A DNA stretch of 64,000 bases from Arthrobacter sp. 35W (GCF_000482545.1 NZ_KI519454.1:806001-870000); one strand, 5' to 3'; shown: positions 10,548 through 19,932, numbered from the stretch's first letter. Notes: a model not told the origin generated them from the sequence alone. A program made the numbers and translations.

Positions 10548-11989
10548 CCAACCACAACACGGCGGCAGAGCTGGCCTCCCTCGGCCGCGTCCACTTCATC
10601 GGTCTCGGCGGGGCCGGCATGTCGGCCATCGCCAGGATCATGCTGGCCCGCGGCGTCGCCGTGTCCGGCTCGGATTCCAAGGACTCCGCCGGACTGCGCG
10701 AGCTCGAAGCACTCGGCGCCACGGTGCATGTGGGGCATGAGGCCGCCGCCGTCGCCGGCGTCGACACAGTGGTGGTCTCCACCGCCATCCGCGAGAGCAA
10801 CCCGGAACTGGCCGCCGCCCGTGCCGCCGGACTGCGCATCATCCACCGCTCCCAGGCACTGGCCGCCACGATGGCCGGCGACAGGGTGGTGGCCGTGGCC
10901 GGAACGCACGGGAAGACGACGACGACGTCGATGACCACGGTGCTGCTGCGCGCCACCGGCATCGACGCCTCCTTTGCCATTGGCGGCACGGTGCCCGCAC
11001 TGGGCGTCAATGCCGCCCACGGCACCGCCGATGTCTTCGTGGCCGAGGCGGACGAATCCGATGGCTCGTTCCTGAACTACCGTCCGCAGATCGCCGTGGT
11101 GACGAATGTGGAGCCGGACCACCTGGACCACTACGGCACGGCCGAGGCCGTGTACAAGTCCTTTGACGACTTCGCCGCGCTGCTGCCCGCTGACGGCCTG
11201 CTGGTGGCCTGCGCCGACGACGCCGGCTCCGCGGCCCTGGCGGCACGCTCCCGCGCCGCTGGCACGGCAACGCTGACCTATGGCCGCAGCGCCGGCGCCG
11301 ACCTGCGGCTCTCGGCCGGCATGGACAGCAGCGGGACGGGAACCCACAGCACCGTGACGTGGACCGGCGGCGCCGGTGGACCCGTGGTGCTGCCCCTGGA
11401 CCTGCAGGTCCCCGGGGACCACAACGCCCTCAACGCCGCTGCTGCCCTGGGCGTGGCCATCGCCCTGGGCGTGGACCCGGCGGCAGCTGCTGCCGCGCTG
11501 GGCTCCTTCACAGGTGCCGCACGGCGCTTCGAGGCCAAGGGGGAGGTGCGCGGCGTGCGCGTCTTCGACGACTACGCCCACCACCCCACGGAAGTCGAGG
11601 CCGCGCTGAAGGCGGCCCGGCACGTGGCCGGTGGGCACAGGGTGCACGTGCTTTTCCAACCGCACCTGTTTTCCCGCACACGCGAATTTGCCATCGAATT
11701 TGCCAGGGCACTGGAACTGGCGGACACCGTGGCGGTGCTGGACATCTACCCGGCCCGCGAGGATCCCATCCCCGGTGTCACCAGCGAGCTCATCACCAAC
11801 GCACTCACGGGCGATCGGCACTACGCACCGGATCTTGACGCCGCCGTCGCGGCCCTGGCCGGCGGCGCTGTCGCGGGGGACATCATCCTGACGGTGGGTG
11901 CCGGCGACGTCACGGCCAGCGGCCCGCAGCTCGTGGCCGCCCTGGCCGGCACTGCCGCCTCTCCCGGCGGAGACGGCCATGGCAGGTAG
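10544..11989 (+). CDS. murC: UDP-N-acetylmuramate-L-alanine ligase MurC
   Basis: First ATP-dependent amino-acid ligase of the stem-peptide pathway. The ATG at 10544 overlaps the murG stop. The 481 residues begin with the Rossmann motif [13 protein letters not shown], then the P-loop [11 protein letters not shown] (119-129), [21 protein letters not shown] and the C-terminal [13 protein letters not shown]. Length is normal. The last 11 bases overlap the start of ftsQ. Confidence 0.97.
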   Translation: MTNHNTAAELASLGRVHFIGLGGAGMSAIARIMLARGVAVSGSDSKDSAGLRELEALGATVHVGHEAAAVAGVDTVVVSTAIRESNPELAAARAAGLRIIHRSQALAATMAGDRVVAVAGTHGKTTTTSMTTVLLRATGIDASFAIGGTVPALGVNAAHGTADVFVAEADESDGSFLNYRPQIAVVTNVEPDHLDHYGTAEAVYKSFDDFAALLPADGLLVACADDAGSAALAARSRAAGTATLTYGRSAGADLRLSAGMDSSGTGTHSTVTWTGGAGGPVVLPLDLQVPGDHNALNAAAALGVAIALGVDPAAAAAALGSFTGAARRFEAKGEVRGVRVFDDYAHHPTEVEAALKAARHVAGGHRVHVLFQPHLFSRTREFAIEFARALELADTVAVLDIYPAREDPIPGVTSELITNALTGDRHYAPDLDAAVAALAGGAVAGDIILTVGAGDVTASGPQLVAALAGTAASPGGDGHGR

Positions 11990-13157
11990 CCGCCGGCCCC
12001 GCGTCGTCCGCAGCGGCTCCGGCCTGCCCCCGGCCGAGGACCTCCCCACCGCCGCCGAGCTTGGCGCAGCCGGCACTGACGACGGTGCAACGGTTGAGGG
12101 TGCCCGGCGCTGGCTGCGCCGGCGTGGCTCGGCTGCGGGATCCGCAGCAGGGGCGCAGGCTGCCGCAGCCGAGAAGGCAACGGCCAACGAAACCGGTGCC
12201 GGACAGAACCTCCGGGACGGCCAGGCCGGTGAAGAGGAAGCCGCACTGCCGGAGCAGCCACCGGTGGTGGTGACGGCCGGAGCCAAGGTGACGGTCCTGC
12301 CGCTGCCGGCGTTGGACGTGGACCCGTTGCCGGGTCCTGCGCCCGCTCCGGCGCCGGCCTCCAAGACCACATCCAAGGCCAAGGCCGCATCTGCGCCTGA
12401 ACCGGCGCCCACGGCCACCGTCCTCAGCTTTCCCAAACCGGCCTTCAAGGTGCGCAGGCAGCGCCTGTGGCTGGTGCTGGGCAGCGTTGCCGCGGTCATC
12501 GCCGTCGTCGTCGGCGCTGCCATCTTTTCGCCCATCCTGGCCCTGAAGACGATCACCATCGATGGCAACAAGCTGGCCACGATGGACGTCCTGCAGGCCT
12601 CGCTGGCACCGTTGGAGGGCAAGCCCCTGCCGCAGATCGACGAGGGCCAGGTGGCGGCGCTGCTGGCGCCGCTGCCGCAGGTGGACCGGGTGAGCATCGA
12701 AGCCCGGCCGCCGTCGACGCTGCTGGTGCACATCGTGGAGCGAGAGCCCGTGGCACTGCTCAAGGACGGGGAGAGCTACATCATGGTGGACCCGGCCGGA
12801 GTAGCGCTGGGGACGACGGCGGATCCGGCGGCCATTGCGCTGCCGCTGATCGATGGCGGCACGGCGGTGATCGGCAACAAGATCTTCGTGGCGATCACCT
12901 CGGTGCTGGCCGTTCTGCCCCAGAGTGTGCTCACCAAACTCGAGCATGCCTCGGCCGAATCGCCCGATGCCGTGGAGCTCGCGCTCAGTGACGGCAAGAA
13001 GATCATCTGGGGCAATGACTCCCAAAATGAGTTGAAGGCTGAGGTGCTTGACGCCCTGCTGAATTCGCCGATGCCGCCCCCCGGGAAGGGGCAGCCGGAG
13101 CGGGCGCCGATTTCCGTCTATGATGTCAGCACGCCCAAACACCCTGTTACTAGGTAA
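11979..13157 (+). CDS. ftsQ: Cell division protein FtsQ/DivIB
   Basis: Bitopic divisome protein linking FtsL/FtsB to the septal synthase. The ATG at 11979 overlaps the murC stop by 11 bases and starts [13 protein letters not shown]. The 392 residues contain a very long cytoplasmic region (about 1-160) rich in Ala, Glu and Pro, one membrane helix (about 163-185), and a POTRA domain beginning LKTITIDGNKLATMDVL with the FtsQ motif VEREPVALL. The cytoplasmic part is much longer than in enterobacteria, though long tails are common in actinobacteria. A weak hairpin (13171-13185) follows the stop. Confidence 0.92.
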   Translation: MAGSRRPRVVRSGSGLPPAEDLPTAAELGAAGTDDGATVEGARRWLRRRGSAAGSAAGAQAAAAEKATANETGAGQNLRDGQAGEEEAALPEQPPVVVTAGAKVTVLPLPALDVDPLPGPAPAPAPASKTTSKAKAASAPEPAPTATVLSFPKPAFKVRRQRLWLVLGSVAAVIAVVVGAAIFSPILALKTITIDGNKLATMDVLQASLAPLEGKPLPQIDEGQVAALLAPLPQVDRVSIEARPPSTLLVHIVEREPVALLKDGESYIMVDPAGVALGTTADPAAIALPLIDGGTAVIGNKIFVAITSVLAVLPQSVLTKLEHASAESPDAVELALSDGKKIIWGNDSQNELKAEVLDALLNSPMPPPGKGQPERAPISVYDVSTPKHPVTR

Positions 13158-13237
13158 TTTGGGCCGTATTCCCGCGACACGCGGGGGCGGTTATTGCATG
13201 CGGCACTGATGCCCCATACCGTCACAACAAGAGTTAC

Positions 13238-13269
13238 TTGACATAACTATAACCTTCAACTTGAAGGTT
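13238..13269 (+). promoter_or_regulatory. ftsZ upstream region: TTGACA box and perfect 19-bp palindrome
   Basis: TTGACA at 13238-13243 matches a -35 box. Seven bases later a perfect palindrome occupies 13251-13269: AACCTTCAA, one central C, TTGAAGGTT. It sits where the spacer and -10 region would be, so a protein bound there could block or remodel a promoter. No good -10 is seen at the normal distance. The 236-base ftsQ-ftsZ gap contains nothing else of note apart from a 6-bp hairpin after ftsQ. Confidence 0.55.
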
Positions 13270-13393
13270 AAGCTCGAAAGCTTCAACCAGTGGTGCAGGG
13301 AAGACCGGCGGCAATGTCCGCAGGGCTGCCGCAAGGCAGGTGCCACGGATGGAGGACAGATTCTCATCAGGACACGAACAAGGGACACGTAAC

Positions 13394-14578
13394 GTGGCAG
13401 CACCCCAGAATTACTTGGCCGTCATCAAGGTCGTCGGCATCGGCGGCGGTGGCGTCAACGCAGTCAACCGCATGATCGATGTCGGACTGCGCGGTGTGGA
13501 ATTCATCGCCGTCAACACCGATGCCCAGGCGCTCCTGATGAGCGATGCCGACGTCAAGCTGGACATCGGCCGTGAGCTGACGCGCGGCCTCGGTGCCGGC
13601 GCCAACCCCGAGGTGGGCCGCCAGGCTGCCGAGGACCACGCCGAGGAGATCGAGGAAGTCCTCCGCGGCGCCGACATGGTCTTCGTGACCGCCGGCGAGG
13701 GTGGCGGAACCGGCACCGGCGGCGCGCCCGTCGTCGCCCGCATTGCCCGCTCGCTGGGTGCCCTCACCATCGGTGTTGTGACCCGCCCGTTCACCTTCGA
13801 GGGCCGCCGCCGCGCGACCAGCGCAGAGAACGGCATTGATTCGCTGCGCGATGAGGTGGACACGCTGATCGTCATTCCCAACGATCGCCTGCTCTCCATC
13901 AGCGACCGGAACGTCTCCGTGCTGGACGCCTTCCGCTCCGCTGACCAGGTTTTGCTCTCAGGTGTCCAGGGCATCACCGATCTCATCACCACCCCCGGTC
14001 TGATCAACCTCGACTTTGCCGACGTCAAGTCCGTCATGCAGGGTGCCGGGTCGGCCCTGATGGGCATCGGTTCCGCCCGAGGCGAGGACCGTGCCGTCAA
14101 GGCTGCCGAGCTGGCCATCGCCTCCCCGCTGCTGGAGGCTTCCATCGACGGCGCCCACGGCGTGCTGCTCTCCATCCAGGGTGGTTCGGATCTGGGTCTG
14201 TTTGAAATCAACGAGGCCGCCCGCCTGGTCCAGGAAGTGGCGCACCCCGAGGCCAACATCATCTTCGGTGCCGTCATTGACGACGCCCTGGGCGATGAGG
14301 CCCGCGTGACTGTGATCGCGGCCGGCTTCGACAACGTTGACGTCACCAGTGCTCCGCAGGAGCCCACGGTGAAGGCTCCGGCCGTTCCGGCTGCAGCCCC
14401 GGCCGTGGCCGCTGCGGCTCCGGTTGCCACCGTCACCAGTCTGAACCAGTGGGGCCAGCAGTCCTCGGCCCACGTTCCGGCCGACGGCGGCTTCGACGTC
14501 GATCTGCCCGCGATCGTGGAGCCGGACCTCTCCGGCCACCGCGCCGACGAGCTGGATGTTCCCGACTTCCTGAAGTAG
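13394..14578 (+). CDS. ftsZ: Cell division GTPase FtsZ
   Basis: Tubulin-like GTPase that forms the Z ring. The GTG at 13394 (start of [17 protein letters not shown]) is preferred over an in-frame ATG 54 bases upstream because AAGGGA lies about nine bases before it. The 394 residues include [12 protein letters not shown], the tubulin signature [12 protein letters not shown] (about 101-112), NDRLL and the T7 loop region [11 protein letters not shown]. An Ala/Pro-rich linker leads to the C-terminal peptide ELDVPDFLK, which binds FtsA/SepF-type anchors. No ftsA is present and sepF lies downstream, the actinobacterial arrangement. Confidence 0.98.
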   Translation: MAAPQNYLAVIKVVGIGGGGVNAVNRMIDVGLRGVEFIAVNTDAQALLMSDADVKLDIGRELTRGLGAGANPEVGRQAAEDHAEEIEEVLRGADMVFVTAGEGGGTGTGGAPVVARIARSLGALTIGVVTRPFTFEGRRRATSAENGIDSLRDEVDTLIVIPNDRLLSISDRNVSVLDAFRSADQVLLSGVQGITDLITTPGLINLDFADVKSVMQGAGSALMGIGSARGEDRAVKAAELAIASPLLEASIDGAHGVLLSIQGGSDLGLFEINEAARLVQEVAHPEANIIFGAVIDDALGDEARVTVIAAGFDNVDVTSAPQEPTVKAPAVPAAAPAVAAAAPVATVTSLNQWGQQSSAHVPADGGFDVDLPAIVEPDLSGHRADELDVPDFLK

Positions 14579-14610
14579 AGAAGCCAGAAGCACAATAGGT
14601 TAATGCAGCA

Positions 14611-14631
14611 CCGCACCCCGTCTGGGTGCGG
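14611..14631 (+). terminator. Hairpin between ftsZ and pgeF
   Basis: Perfect 8-bp stem CCGCACCC / GGGTGCGG with loop CGTCT, 32 bases after the ftsZ stop. There is no T-run. It ends within the pgeF start region, so it could be an attenuator or limit translation of pgeF instead of acting as a terminator. Confidence 0.4.
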
Positions 14632-14637
14632 CACGTG

Positions 14638-15375
14638 ATGGGTCAGGTAGCAGTGGTGTGGTGGCAGGAAGAAGCCAGCCCGGGAATCTGGGTCGGCTTC
14701 ACCGCCGCCGACGCCGGCAACCTGGCCTTTCATGTTGGCTCCGATGCGGAGTCGGTGCGGTCCAATAGGGCAGCACTGGCCGTGGAACTGGGCCTAGGCG
14801 CCGGTGGGCCGGGCCTGCAGTTCATGAACCAGGTGCACGGCAGCGATGTCGCAGTGGTCGCCGCCGGGGACTTCGAACCCGAAACCGGCCCGACGGCCGA
14901 TGCCATGGTGTCGCTGGGGGATCCGCTGGCCGTAATGGTTGCCGACTGCGTCCCCGTGGTCTTCGTCGCCAGCACTGCCGCCGGCGACCCGGTGCTGGCC
15001 GTCGCGCACGCCGGACGCCCCGGCGTCGAGGCACACGTGGTGCCCAAGACCGTGGCGGCCATGCGTGCCCAGGGTGCCGAAGGCATCCGCGCCTGGCTTG
15101 GGCCGTCGGTGTGCGGGGACTGCTATGAGGTCCCCGATGAGCTGCGTGCCCGCGTTGCCGCCGTGGAACCCGCAGCCTGGGCCCAAACCTCCTGGGGTAC
15201 GCCCGCGCTGGATCTGCCCGCAGCCGTGCTGGCCCAGTTGGCCGCGGACGGCGTGCCCGCCCGCCGGCTGGACGTGTGCACCCTGGAGGATGAGGCCATG
15301 TTTTCGCACCGCCGCTTCGGACGCAATGGCGGCGCCGAGGGACGAATTGCAGGGGTTGTCCATGCTGCCCGTTGA
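14638..15375 (+). CDS. pgeF: YfiH/PgeF-family protein (laccase-domain, peptidoglycan editing factor)
   Basis: Member of the family once called polyphenol oxidases; characterised members act on purine nucleosides or remove wrongly incorporated residues from wall precursors. The zinc-binding set is present: His in FMNQVHGSDV, Cys in VADCVPVVF and His in VAHAGRPGV. About 245 residues from the ATG at 14638; GTG codons at 14626 and 14635 are in-frame alternatives and none has a clear ribosome site. Position between ftsZ and yggS is conserved in actinobacteria. The stop overlaps yggS by 14 bases. Confidence 0.9.
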   Translation: MGQVAVVWWQEEASPGIWVGFTAADAGNLAFHVGSDAESVRSNRAALAVELGLGAGGPGLQFMNQVHGSDVAVVAAGDFEPETGPTADAMVSLGDPLAVMVADCVPVVFVASTAAGDPVLAVAHAGRPGVEAHVVPKTVAAMRAQGAEGIRAWLGPSVCGDCYEVPDELRARVAAVEPAAWAQTSWGTPALDLPAAVLAQLAADGVPARRLDVCTLEDEAMFSHRRFGRNGGAEGRIAGVVHAAR

Positions 15376-16153
15376 GTCCACGGAAGCGGAGCCGGCCCGC
15401 ACCCGGGCCGAGGCCTTGGCGGCCAATCTCGCCGCCGTCCATGCCCGCATCGACGCTGCCGCCCAGGCTCCGCGCGCGCCTGGGATCTCCGTCGTGGCGC
15501 CGCAGCTGATTGTCGTCACCAAGTTCCATCCCGCCGTCGACGTCCGCACCCTGCATGGACTGGGGGTCCGGGATGTGGGGGAAAACCGCTGCCAGGAGGC
15601 CTCGGCCAAGGCCGCCGAGCTGGCCGATGCCGCGCCCGCCCTGCGCTGGCACTTCATTGGCCAGCTGCAGACCAACAAGGCGAAGTCCGTCGCCGCCTAC
15701 GCCCATGCCGTGCATTCGGTGGACCGGCCCGCGCTGGTCAGCGCCCTCAGCCGGGCCGTGGTGGCCGAGCAGGAGGCCACCGGCCGGGCGGAGCTGGGCG
15801 TGTTCCTGCAGATGTCGCTCGAGGATGCTGCGCCCCAGGCCTCCGGCGCAGCGCCCGCGGGGGCGGCCCGCGGCGGTGCCGACCCGGCGGCGCTGCTGGA
15901 GCTGGCCGGGCTGGTCGAGGCCGCCCAGGGTTTGCGGCTGCGCGGCCTGATGGCCGTGGCGCCCCTGGGTGCGGACCCCGACGCGGCCTTCGAACGGCTC
16001 GCGGAGCTGTCCGCCACGCTGGTGGCGGCCTTCCCCGGCGCGGGGGAGCTCTCCGCCGGCATGAGCGGGGACTTGGAGGCGGCCGTCCGCTGGGGCGCGA
16101 CACACCTTCGTGTCGGCTCAGATGTGCTCGGTCCGCGCCCCACGGTGCGGTAG
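15362..16153 (+). CDS. yggS: YggS/PLPBP family pyridoxal phosphate homeostasis protein
   Basis: Single-domain PLP-binding protein with an alanine-racemase-like barrel; the family balances free pyridoxal phosphate and amino-acid pools and has no clear enzyme activity. The ATG at 15362 overlaps pgeF by 14 bases and gives 263 residues. The Schiff-base lysine is K54 in LIVVTKFHPAVDV; GENRCQEA, WHFIGQLQTNKAK and GMSGDLEAAVRWGATHLRVGS are the other family blocks. An Ala/Gly-rich insertion near residues 160-178 is unusual. Usual sepF neighbour downstream. Confidence 0.93.
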   Translation: MLPVESTEAEPARTRAEALAANLAAVHARIDAAAQAPRAPGISVVAPQLIVVTKFHPAVDVRTLHGLGVRDVGENRCQEASAKAAELADAAPALRWHFIGQLQTNKAKSVAAYAHAVHSVDRPALVSALSRAVVAEQEATGRAELGVFLQMSLEDAAPQASGAAPAGAARGGADPAALLELAGLVEAAQGLRLRGLMAVAPLGADPDAAFERLAELSATLVAAFPGAGELSAGMSGDLEAAVRWGATHLRVGSDVLGPRPTVR

Positions 16154-16286
16154 CGTCGAAAGTGTTGGACGGACGGTGTGCGCTGCCTCGGCGGCGCGGC
16201 TCTACGGCCGTCCGCCGGTTCGCTGAACCTGTTCCACCCCGCACTGCCGTCCCACCCACCAGTACAAGACATATGAGGAGCTACCC

Positions 16287-16814
16287 ATGGCTGGCGCTCT
16301 GCGCAAGACAATGATCTATCTTGGGCTCGCCGATGGTGACGAGCAGTACGAGGCCGAGCACACCGTGCCCGGGCCCAAGAATGAAGATTATTCCGTGGAC
16401 TACGACCGGGAACCCGCCCCGCACCTTGAGGCCGCACCGGAACCGGTGGTCCACAAGGTGGCAGAGGAGGAGTACCGTGCTCCCGTGACTCCCATCAAGC
16501 GTGCGGCATCCAGCCGCGAAGAGGCGGCAGAATTGCGTCAAATCACCACAGTCCATCCGCGCTCCTACAATGACGCGAAGATCATCGGTGAGAGCTTCCG
16601 TGACGGCATCCCCGTCATCATGAACGTCACCGACATGGGCGAGTCCGACGCCAAGCGCCTGGTGGACTTCTCCGCCGGCCTGGTCTTCGGCCTGCATGGC
16701 TCCATCGAACGGGTCACCAACAAGGTGTTCCTGCTCTCACCGTCGTACATTGAGGTTCTTGGCGATGACAAGAAGGCCTCCGACACCCAGGCCGCATTCT
16801 TCAACCAGAGCTGA
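16287..16814 (+). CDS. sepF: Cell division protein SepF
   Basis: Membrane anchor for FtsZ in Gram-positives that lack FtsA. The ATG at 16287 has GAGGAG at 16275-16280. The 175 residues comprise an N-terminal amphipathic segment ([15 protein letters not shown]), an acidic linker, and the SepF core from about 88 ([38 protein letters not shown]) ending in a predicted ring-forming fold. A candidate -10 (TAGCGT, 16151-16156) overlapping the yggS stop could give it its own 5' leader of about 120 bases. Confidence 0.96.
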   Translation: MAGALRKTMIYLGLADGDEQYEAEHTVPGPKNEDYSVDYDREPAPHLEAAPEPVVHKVAEEEYRAPVTPIKRAASSREEAAELRQITTVHPRSYNDAKIIGESFRDGIPVIMNVTDMGESDAKRLVDFSAGLVFGLHGSIERVTNKVFLLSPSYIEVLGDDKKASDTQAAFFNQS

Positions 16815-16821
16815 CCCGCCA

Positions 16822-16883
16822 GCGGCCCGCAGAGGGCCGCCACCAGGGCGCCGCACAAGGCCCGGCCGCAACGGCTGGGCCTT
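16822..16883 (+). terminator. Two tandem hairpins after sepF
   Basis: First hairpin: GCGGCCC (16822-16828) with GGGCCGC (16834-16840). Second: AAGGCCCGGCCG (16857-16868) with CGGCTGGGCCTT (16872-16883), a 12-bp stem with one wobble, loop CAA, followed by TTCGCG. The second is the likelier intrinsic terminator for the sepF transcript. Confidence 0.65.
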
Positions 16884-16992
16884 TCGCGTTCCCCGGGCGG
16901 CCCAGCCGGCACGTGCCGCTGGGCAGGGGTGTCCGCCGCACAGCGGCAGGCAGTAATGTTAGGCTCAAAATGAACCGCCACTACTAAGGAAT

Positions 16993-17295
16993 GTGTCTAC
17001 CCGCGTGTCCATTGTATTTGCGTTGTTATATCTCGTGCTGCTGCTGTTCTTTTTGGCGTTGATGATTCGTCTGGTCTTTGACTGGGTGCAGGTCTTCGCC
17101 AGGGACTGGAAGCCGCGCGGTGTGGCCCTGCTGGCCGCCTCTGTGGTGTATTCCATCACCGATGTGCCCCTGCGTGCGCTGCGCAGGCTGCTGCCGCCCG
17201 TACGGATCGGCAGCATCTCGCTGGATGTGGGCTTCATTCTGCTGCTGGTGGTGGTGGGCATTGGGATGTCCTTCACCGCCCAATTGGCAGCCTAA
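16993..17295 (+). CDS. yggT: YggT family membrane protein
   Basis: About 100 residues with two hydrophobic blocks (VFALLYLVLLLFFLALMIRLV and GFILLLVVVGIGMSF) flanking a cytoplasmic loop containing TDVPLRALRRLLPPVR, the YggT pattern. Members lie in dcw regions of many bacteria; the function is unclear, with proposed roles in cell shape or osmotic protection. The start is uncertain: GTG at 16993 is only two bases after AAGGA, and GTG at 17005 (VSIVFALL) is 14 bases after it. A candidate -10 TAGGCT lies at 16960-16965. Confidence 0.88.
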   Translation: MSTRVSIVFALLYLVLLLFFLALMIRLVFDWVQVFARDWKPRGVALLAASVVYSITDVPLRALRRLLPPVRIGSISLDVGFILLLVVVGIGMSFTAQLAA

Positions 17296-17363
17296 AGAAC
17301 CCAAATCAGTGAAAAACGTTCCGGCGCGTCGGGGCTGACTGCTGGTTTTTCCCCGCGAAAAGA

Positions 17364-17450
17364 TATACTTCAAACCGAAATGCCCCCCAATTACGGGTCC
17401 CAGACTCGTATTAGGTACCGTAGGGACGGTGGCTTACGCCACGGACCCTA
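17364..17450 (+). promoter_or_regulatory. divIVA promoter -10 and 5'-leader hairpin
   Basis: TATACT at 17364-17369 is a near-ideal -10; no clear -35 is seen at 16-18 bases. The predicted leader of roughly 100 bases contains an inverted repeat: 13-base arms TAGGGACGGTGGC (17421-17433) and GCCACGGACCCTA (17438-17450), loop TTAC, two mismatches. It ends about 10 bases before the ribosome site GAGGTGA, so it could affect translation or mRNA stability. Confidence 0.45.
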
Positions 17451-17473
17451 ACTTAAACCAACGAGGTGACTAG

Positions 17474-18160
17474 ATGGCGCTCACGCCAGAAGATGTTGTC
17501 AACAAGCGGTTTCAGCCGACCAAATTCCGTGAAGGCTACGACCAGGACGAAGTCGACGACTTTCTTGACGAAATCGTCGTAGAGCTTCGCCGCCTGAACC
17601 AGGAGAACGACGAGCTGCGCAAGAAGGTTGCCGATCTCTCGGCCAACCCGCAGGCAGCATCGGCCGTTCCCGCGCCCGTCGTCGAGAAGGTTCCCGCCGT
17701 CGAGGAAAAGGCCCCCGAGGTCAAGGAAGCTCCGAAGCCGGCACCCGTGGTCGAGAAGCCCAAGCCCGAGCCCGTCGTCGAGAAGGCTGCTCCGGCGCCC
17801 GCCCCGGCTCCCGCGGCAACCGTTGTCGGCGTCGAGTCCGCTGCAGGCGTTCTGGCCATGGCCCAGAAGCTGCACGACGAGTACGTTGCCGCCGGTGTCG
17901 AGAAGCGCGACAAGATCATTGCCGAGGCCCAGATCGAGGCCTCGAGCCTGGTCAACGATGCCCAGGAGAAGAGCCGCAAGACGCTCGGTGCCCTGGAGCA
18001 GCAGCGTGCAGTGCTCGAGCGCAAGGTTGAGCAGCTCCGCGGCTTCGAGCGCGACTACCGCTCCCGCCTGAAGACCTACATTGAAGGTCAGCTGCGCGAT
18101 CTGGATGCCCGCGGTTCCGTGGCAGCTCCGGACTTCGCCGAAGGTGGAGCCGAGTCCTAG
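17474..18160 (+). CDS. divIVA: DivIVA/Wag31 polar growth scaffold
   Basis: Coiled-coil protein that marks cell poles and septa and directs wall growth in actinobacteria. The ATG at 17474 follows GAGGTGA. The 228 residues start with the DivIVA membrane-binding domain (LTPEDVVNKRFQPTKFREGY, DQDEVDDFLDEIV) and first coiled coil, then an Ala/Pro/Val/Glu linker (about 55-120), then a long second coiled coil (about 130-210). Distance from the dcw genes and a terminator behind it suggest its own transcript. Confidence 0.95.
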   Translation: MALTPEDVVNKRFQPTKFREGYDQDEVDDFLDEIVVELRRLNQENDELRKKVADLSANPQAASAVPAPVVEKVPAVEEKAPEVKEAPKPAPVVEKPKPEPVVEKAAPAPAPAPAATVVGVESAAGVLAMAQKLHDEYVAAGVEKRDKIIAEAQIEASSLVNDAQEKSRKTLGALEQQRAVLERKVEQLRGFERDYRSRLKTYIEGQLRDLDARGSVAAPDFAEGGAES

Positions 18161-18171
18161 GACACGTGCAC

Positions 18172-18217
18172 GGGCCGGTGGCTGGGGGAAGCCCCCGCCG
18201 CCGGCCCGTACTCTTTT
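18172..18217 (+). terminator. Intrinsic terminator after divIVA
   Basis: Arms at 18172-18188 and 18192-18207 (GGGCCGG...GGGGG with CCCCC...CCGGCCC) form a stem of about 16 bp with one wobble and one bulged base, followed by TACTCTTTT ending at 18217. Confidence 0.85.
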
Positions 18218-18305
18218 AACAGCCCCTGTCTTTGGAAGCCTGTCTCTAAGAACCTTGTCCTCCAGGACGGCGGTTCCCGCAGCTGCCTGCCACAACGAAA
18301 GCATC

Positions 18306-18887
18306 ATGACTGAAGAATCATCCCCAGCGGACGCCACAGTGCCCGTTCCGCCGTCCACCCAGCCGTCGACCCGCCGCGTGTGGATGCTGTTGGGCGGCTT
18401 TGCCGTGTTGGCATATGTGCTGGACCAGCTGACCAAGTGGTGGGTGGTGTCCACCATGTACGAGGGGCAGACCACCTGGGTGCTGCCACCGGTGCTGCGC
18501 TGGTACTTCATCCGCAACTCCGGTGCTGCCTTCTCCATCGGGGAGGACTTCACCTGGTTCTTCTCCCTGGTCATGGCTGCCGTGTCCGTGGCGATCATCG
18601 TGGTGGGCCGCAAGGTCTCCAGCGCCTGGTGGGCCGTGGCCCTGGGGCTGGTGCTCGGCGGTGCGCTGGGAAACCTCACCGACAGGCTCTTCCGTGAGCC
18701 CTCCTTCGGCATGGGGCATGTGGTGGACTTCATCTCCTTCCCCAACTTTGCGATCTTCAACCTGGCCGATTCCGCCGTCGTCGGCGGCGTGGCCCTGATC
18801 TGCATCCTCACGCTCAAGGGCATCCCGATGCGCGCTGCTGCCGCTGGAACCGACGACGCCGGAAAGGCGGCTTCGGCCAATGACTGA
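18306..18887 (+). CDS. lspA: Prolipoprotein signal peptidase LspA
   Basis: Membrane aspartyl protease that removes signal peptides from diacylated prolipoproteins. The ATG at 18306 gives 193 residues; sequence upstream in frame lies in the divIVA terminator and is not coding. Four membrane helices are visible. Family blocks are [23 protein letters not shown] with a catalytic Asp, and [20 protein letters not shown] with the second Asp. Its stop overlaps rluD by eight bases, a widely conserved pairing. Confidence 0.95.
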   Translation: MTEESSPADATVPVPPSTQPSTRRVWMLLGGFAVLAYVLDQLTKWWVVSTMYEGQTTWVLPPVLRWYFIRNSGAAFSIGEDFTWFFSLVMAAVSVAIIVVGRKVSSAWWAVALGLVLGGALGNLTDRLFREPSFGMGHVVDFISFPNFAIFNLADSAVVGGVALICILTLKGIPMRAAAAGTDDAGKAASAND

Positions 18888-19806
18888 TCCGATCATCGTC
18901 CCCGAGGACCTCGCCGGGGAGCGCGCCGACACAGTTGTCGCCAAGCTGCTGGACATCTCCCGCTCCGCCGCGGCCCTGCTGTGCATGGAAGGCAACGTCC
19001 GCCTGCGCGGCGCCGTGCTGGCCAAGGCCGACAAGGTCAAGGCCGGCGACGCCCTGGCCATCACCATCCCGGAGCGCCGCGACCCCCTGGAGGTGGTCGT
19101 TGAACCCGTCGACGGGCTGAACATCCTGCTGGACGATGATGCCTTTGTGGTCATTGACAAGCCGGTGGGTGTGGCGGCACACCCCTCGCCCGGCTGGGTG
19201 GGCCCCACGGTGGTGGGCGGACTGGCGGCCGCGGGCTTCCGCATTGCGACCTCCGGTGCGGCAGAGCGCGTTGGCATCGTCCACCGCCTGGATGTGGGCA
19301 CCTCCGGCTGCATGGTCGTTGCGAAGACCGAGCAGGCGTACACGGTGCTCAAGCGCGCGTTCAAGGAGCGCACCGTGGACAAGGTCTACCACGCACTGGT
19401 CCAGGGCCTGCCGGATCCGTTGGAGGGCACCATTGACGCCCCCATTGGCCGGCACCCGGGCTACGACTGGCGCTTCGCCGTCATCGAAGACGGCCGGCCC
19501 TCCGTGACCCACTACGAGGTGCTGGAGGCGTTCGGCAAGGCCTCGCTGGTGGAGGTGCACCTGGAAACGGGGCGCACGCACCAGATCCGCGTGCACTTCT
19601 CGGCACTGCACCACCCCTGCGCAGGAGATCTGACCTATGGCGCCGATCCGCGCCTGGCCGCGGAGCTGGGCCTGACCCGCCAGTGGCTGCACGCGCGCCG
19701 GCTGGGCTTCAACCACCCCGTCACGGGCGATTGGGTGGAGGCCACCAGCGAGTACCCGCAGGACCTCGCCTACGCCCTCTCCGCCCTGCAGAACGGCACC
19801 CGCTAG
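18880..19806 (+). CDS. rluD: RluA/RluD family 23S rRNA pseudouridine synthase
   Basis: Converts uridines in 23S rRNA helix 69 or similar sites to pseudouridine. The ATG at 18880 overlaps lspA. The 308 residues have an N-terminal S4 RNA-binding domain (about 6-65) followed by the RluA catalytic domain with [13 protein letters not shown], where the Asp of HRLD is catalytic, and [13 protein letters not shown]. The exact uridines modified cannot be read from sequence; D is the usual annotation for this locus. Confidence 0.9.
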   Translation: MTDPIIVPEDLAGERADTVVAKLLDISRSAAALLCMEGNVRLRGAVLAKADKVKAGDALAITIPERRDPLEVVVEPVDGLNILLDDDAFVVIDKPVGVAAHPSPGWVGPTVVGGLAAAGFRIATSGAAERVGIVHRLDVGTSGCMVVAKTEQAYTVLKRAFKERTVDKVYHALVQGLPDPLEGTIDAPIGRHPGYDWRFAVIEDGRPSVTHYEVLEAFGKASLVEVHLETGRTHQIRVHFSALHHPCAGDLTYGADPRLAAELGLTRQWLHARRLGFNHPVTGDWVEATSEYPQDLAYALSALQNGTR

Positions 19807-19817
19807 GAGCCAGCCGT

Positions 19818-19847
19818 CCGCCGTCGTGACCAGATTCACGACGGCGG
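19818..19847 (+). terminator. Hairpin terminator after rluD
   Basis: Perfect 12-bp stem, CCGCCGTCGTGA (19818-19829) with TCACGACGGCGG (19836-19847) and six-base loop, 11 bases after the rluD stop. No T-run follows. Confidence 0.65.
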
Positions 19848-19920
19848 GCGGTCCCCACTAGGGCATTGGGCCCACACGCCAGAGTTCCCGGCGGGGGCGG
19901 ACCGTGTCCGGGTGAGCAAC

Positions 19921-19926
19921 TAGAAT
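19921..19926 (+). promoter_or_regulatory. -10 element of a leaderless dnaE promoter
   Basis: TAGAAT lies exactly six bases before the GTG at 19933. Transcription starting seven bases after the -10 would begin on the start codon. GGAC-like sequence near 19898 could serve as a weak -35. No ribosome site precedes the gene. Confidence 0.65.
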
Positions 19927-19932
19927 GGATGG

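Noticed and set aside
10175-12763. Minus-strand open frame of 862 codons opposite murC and ftsQ
   Set aside because: Shadow of murC and ftsQ; Ser/Ala/Arg-rich translation without recognisable domains.
13248-13253. TATAAC as the ftsZ -10
   Set aside because: No -35 lies at a suitable distance upstream, and the TTGACA is only four bases away.
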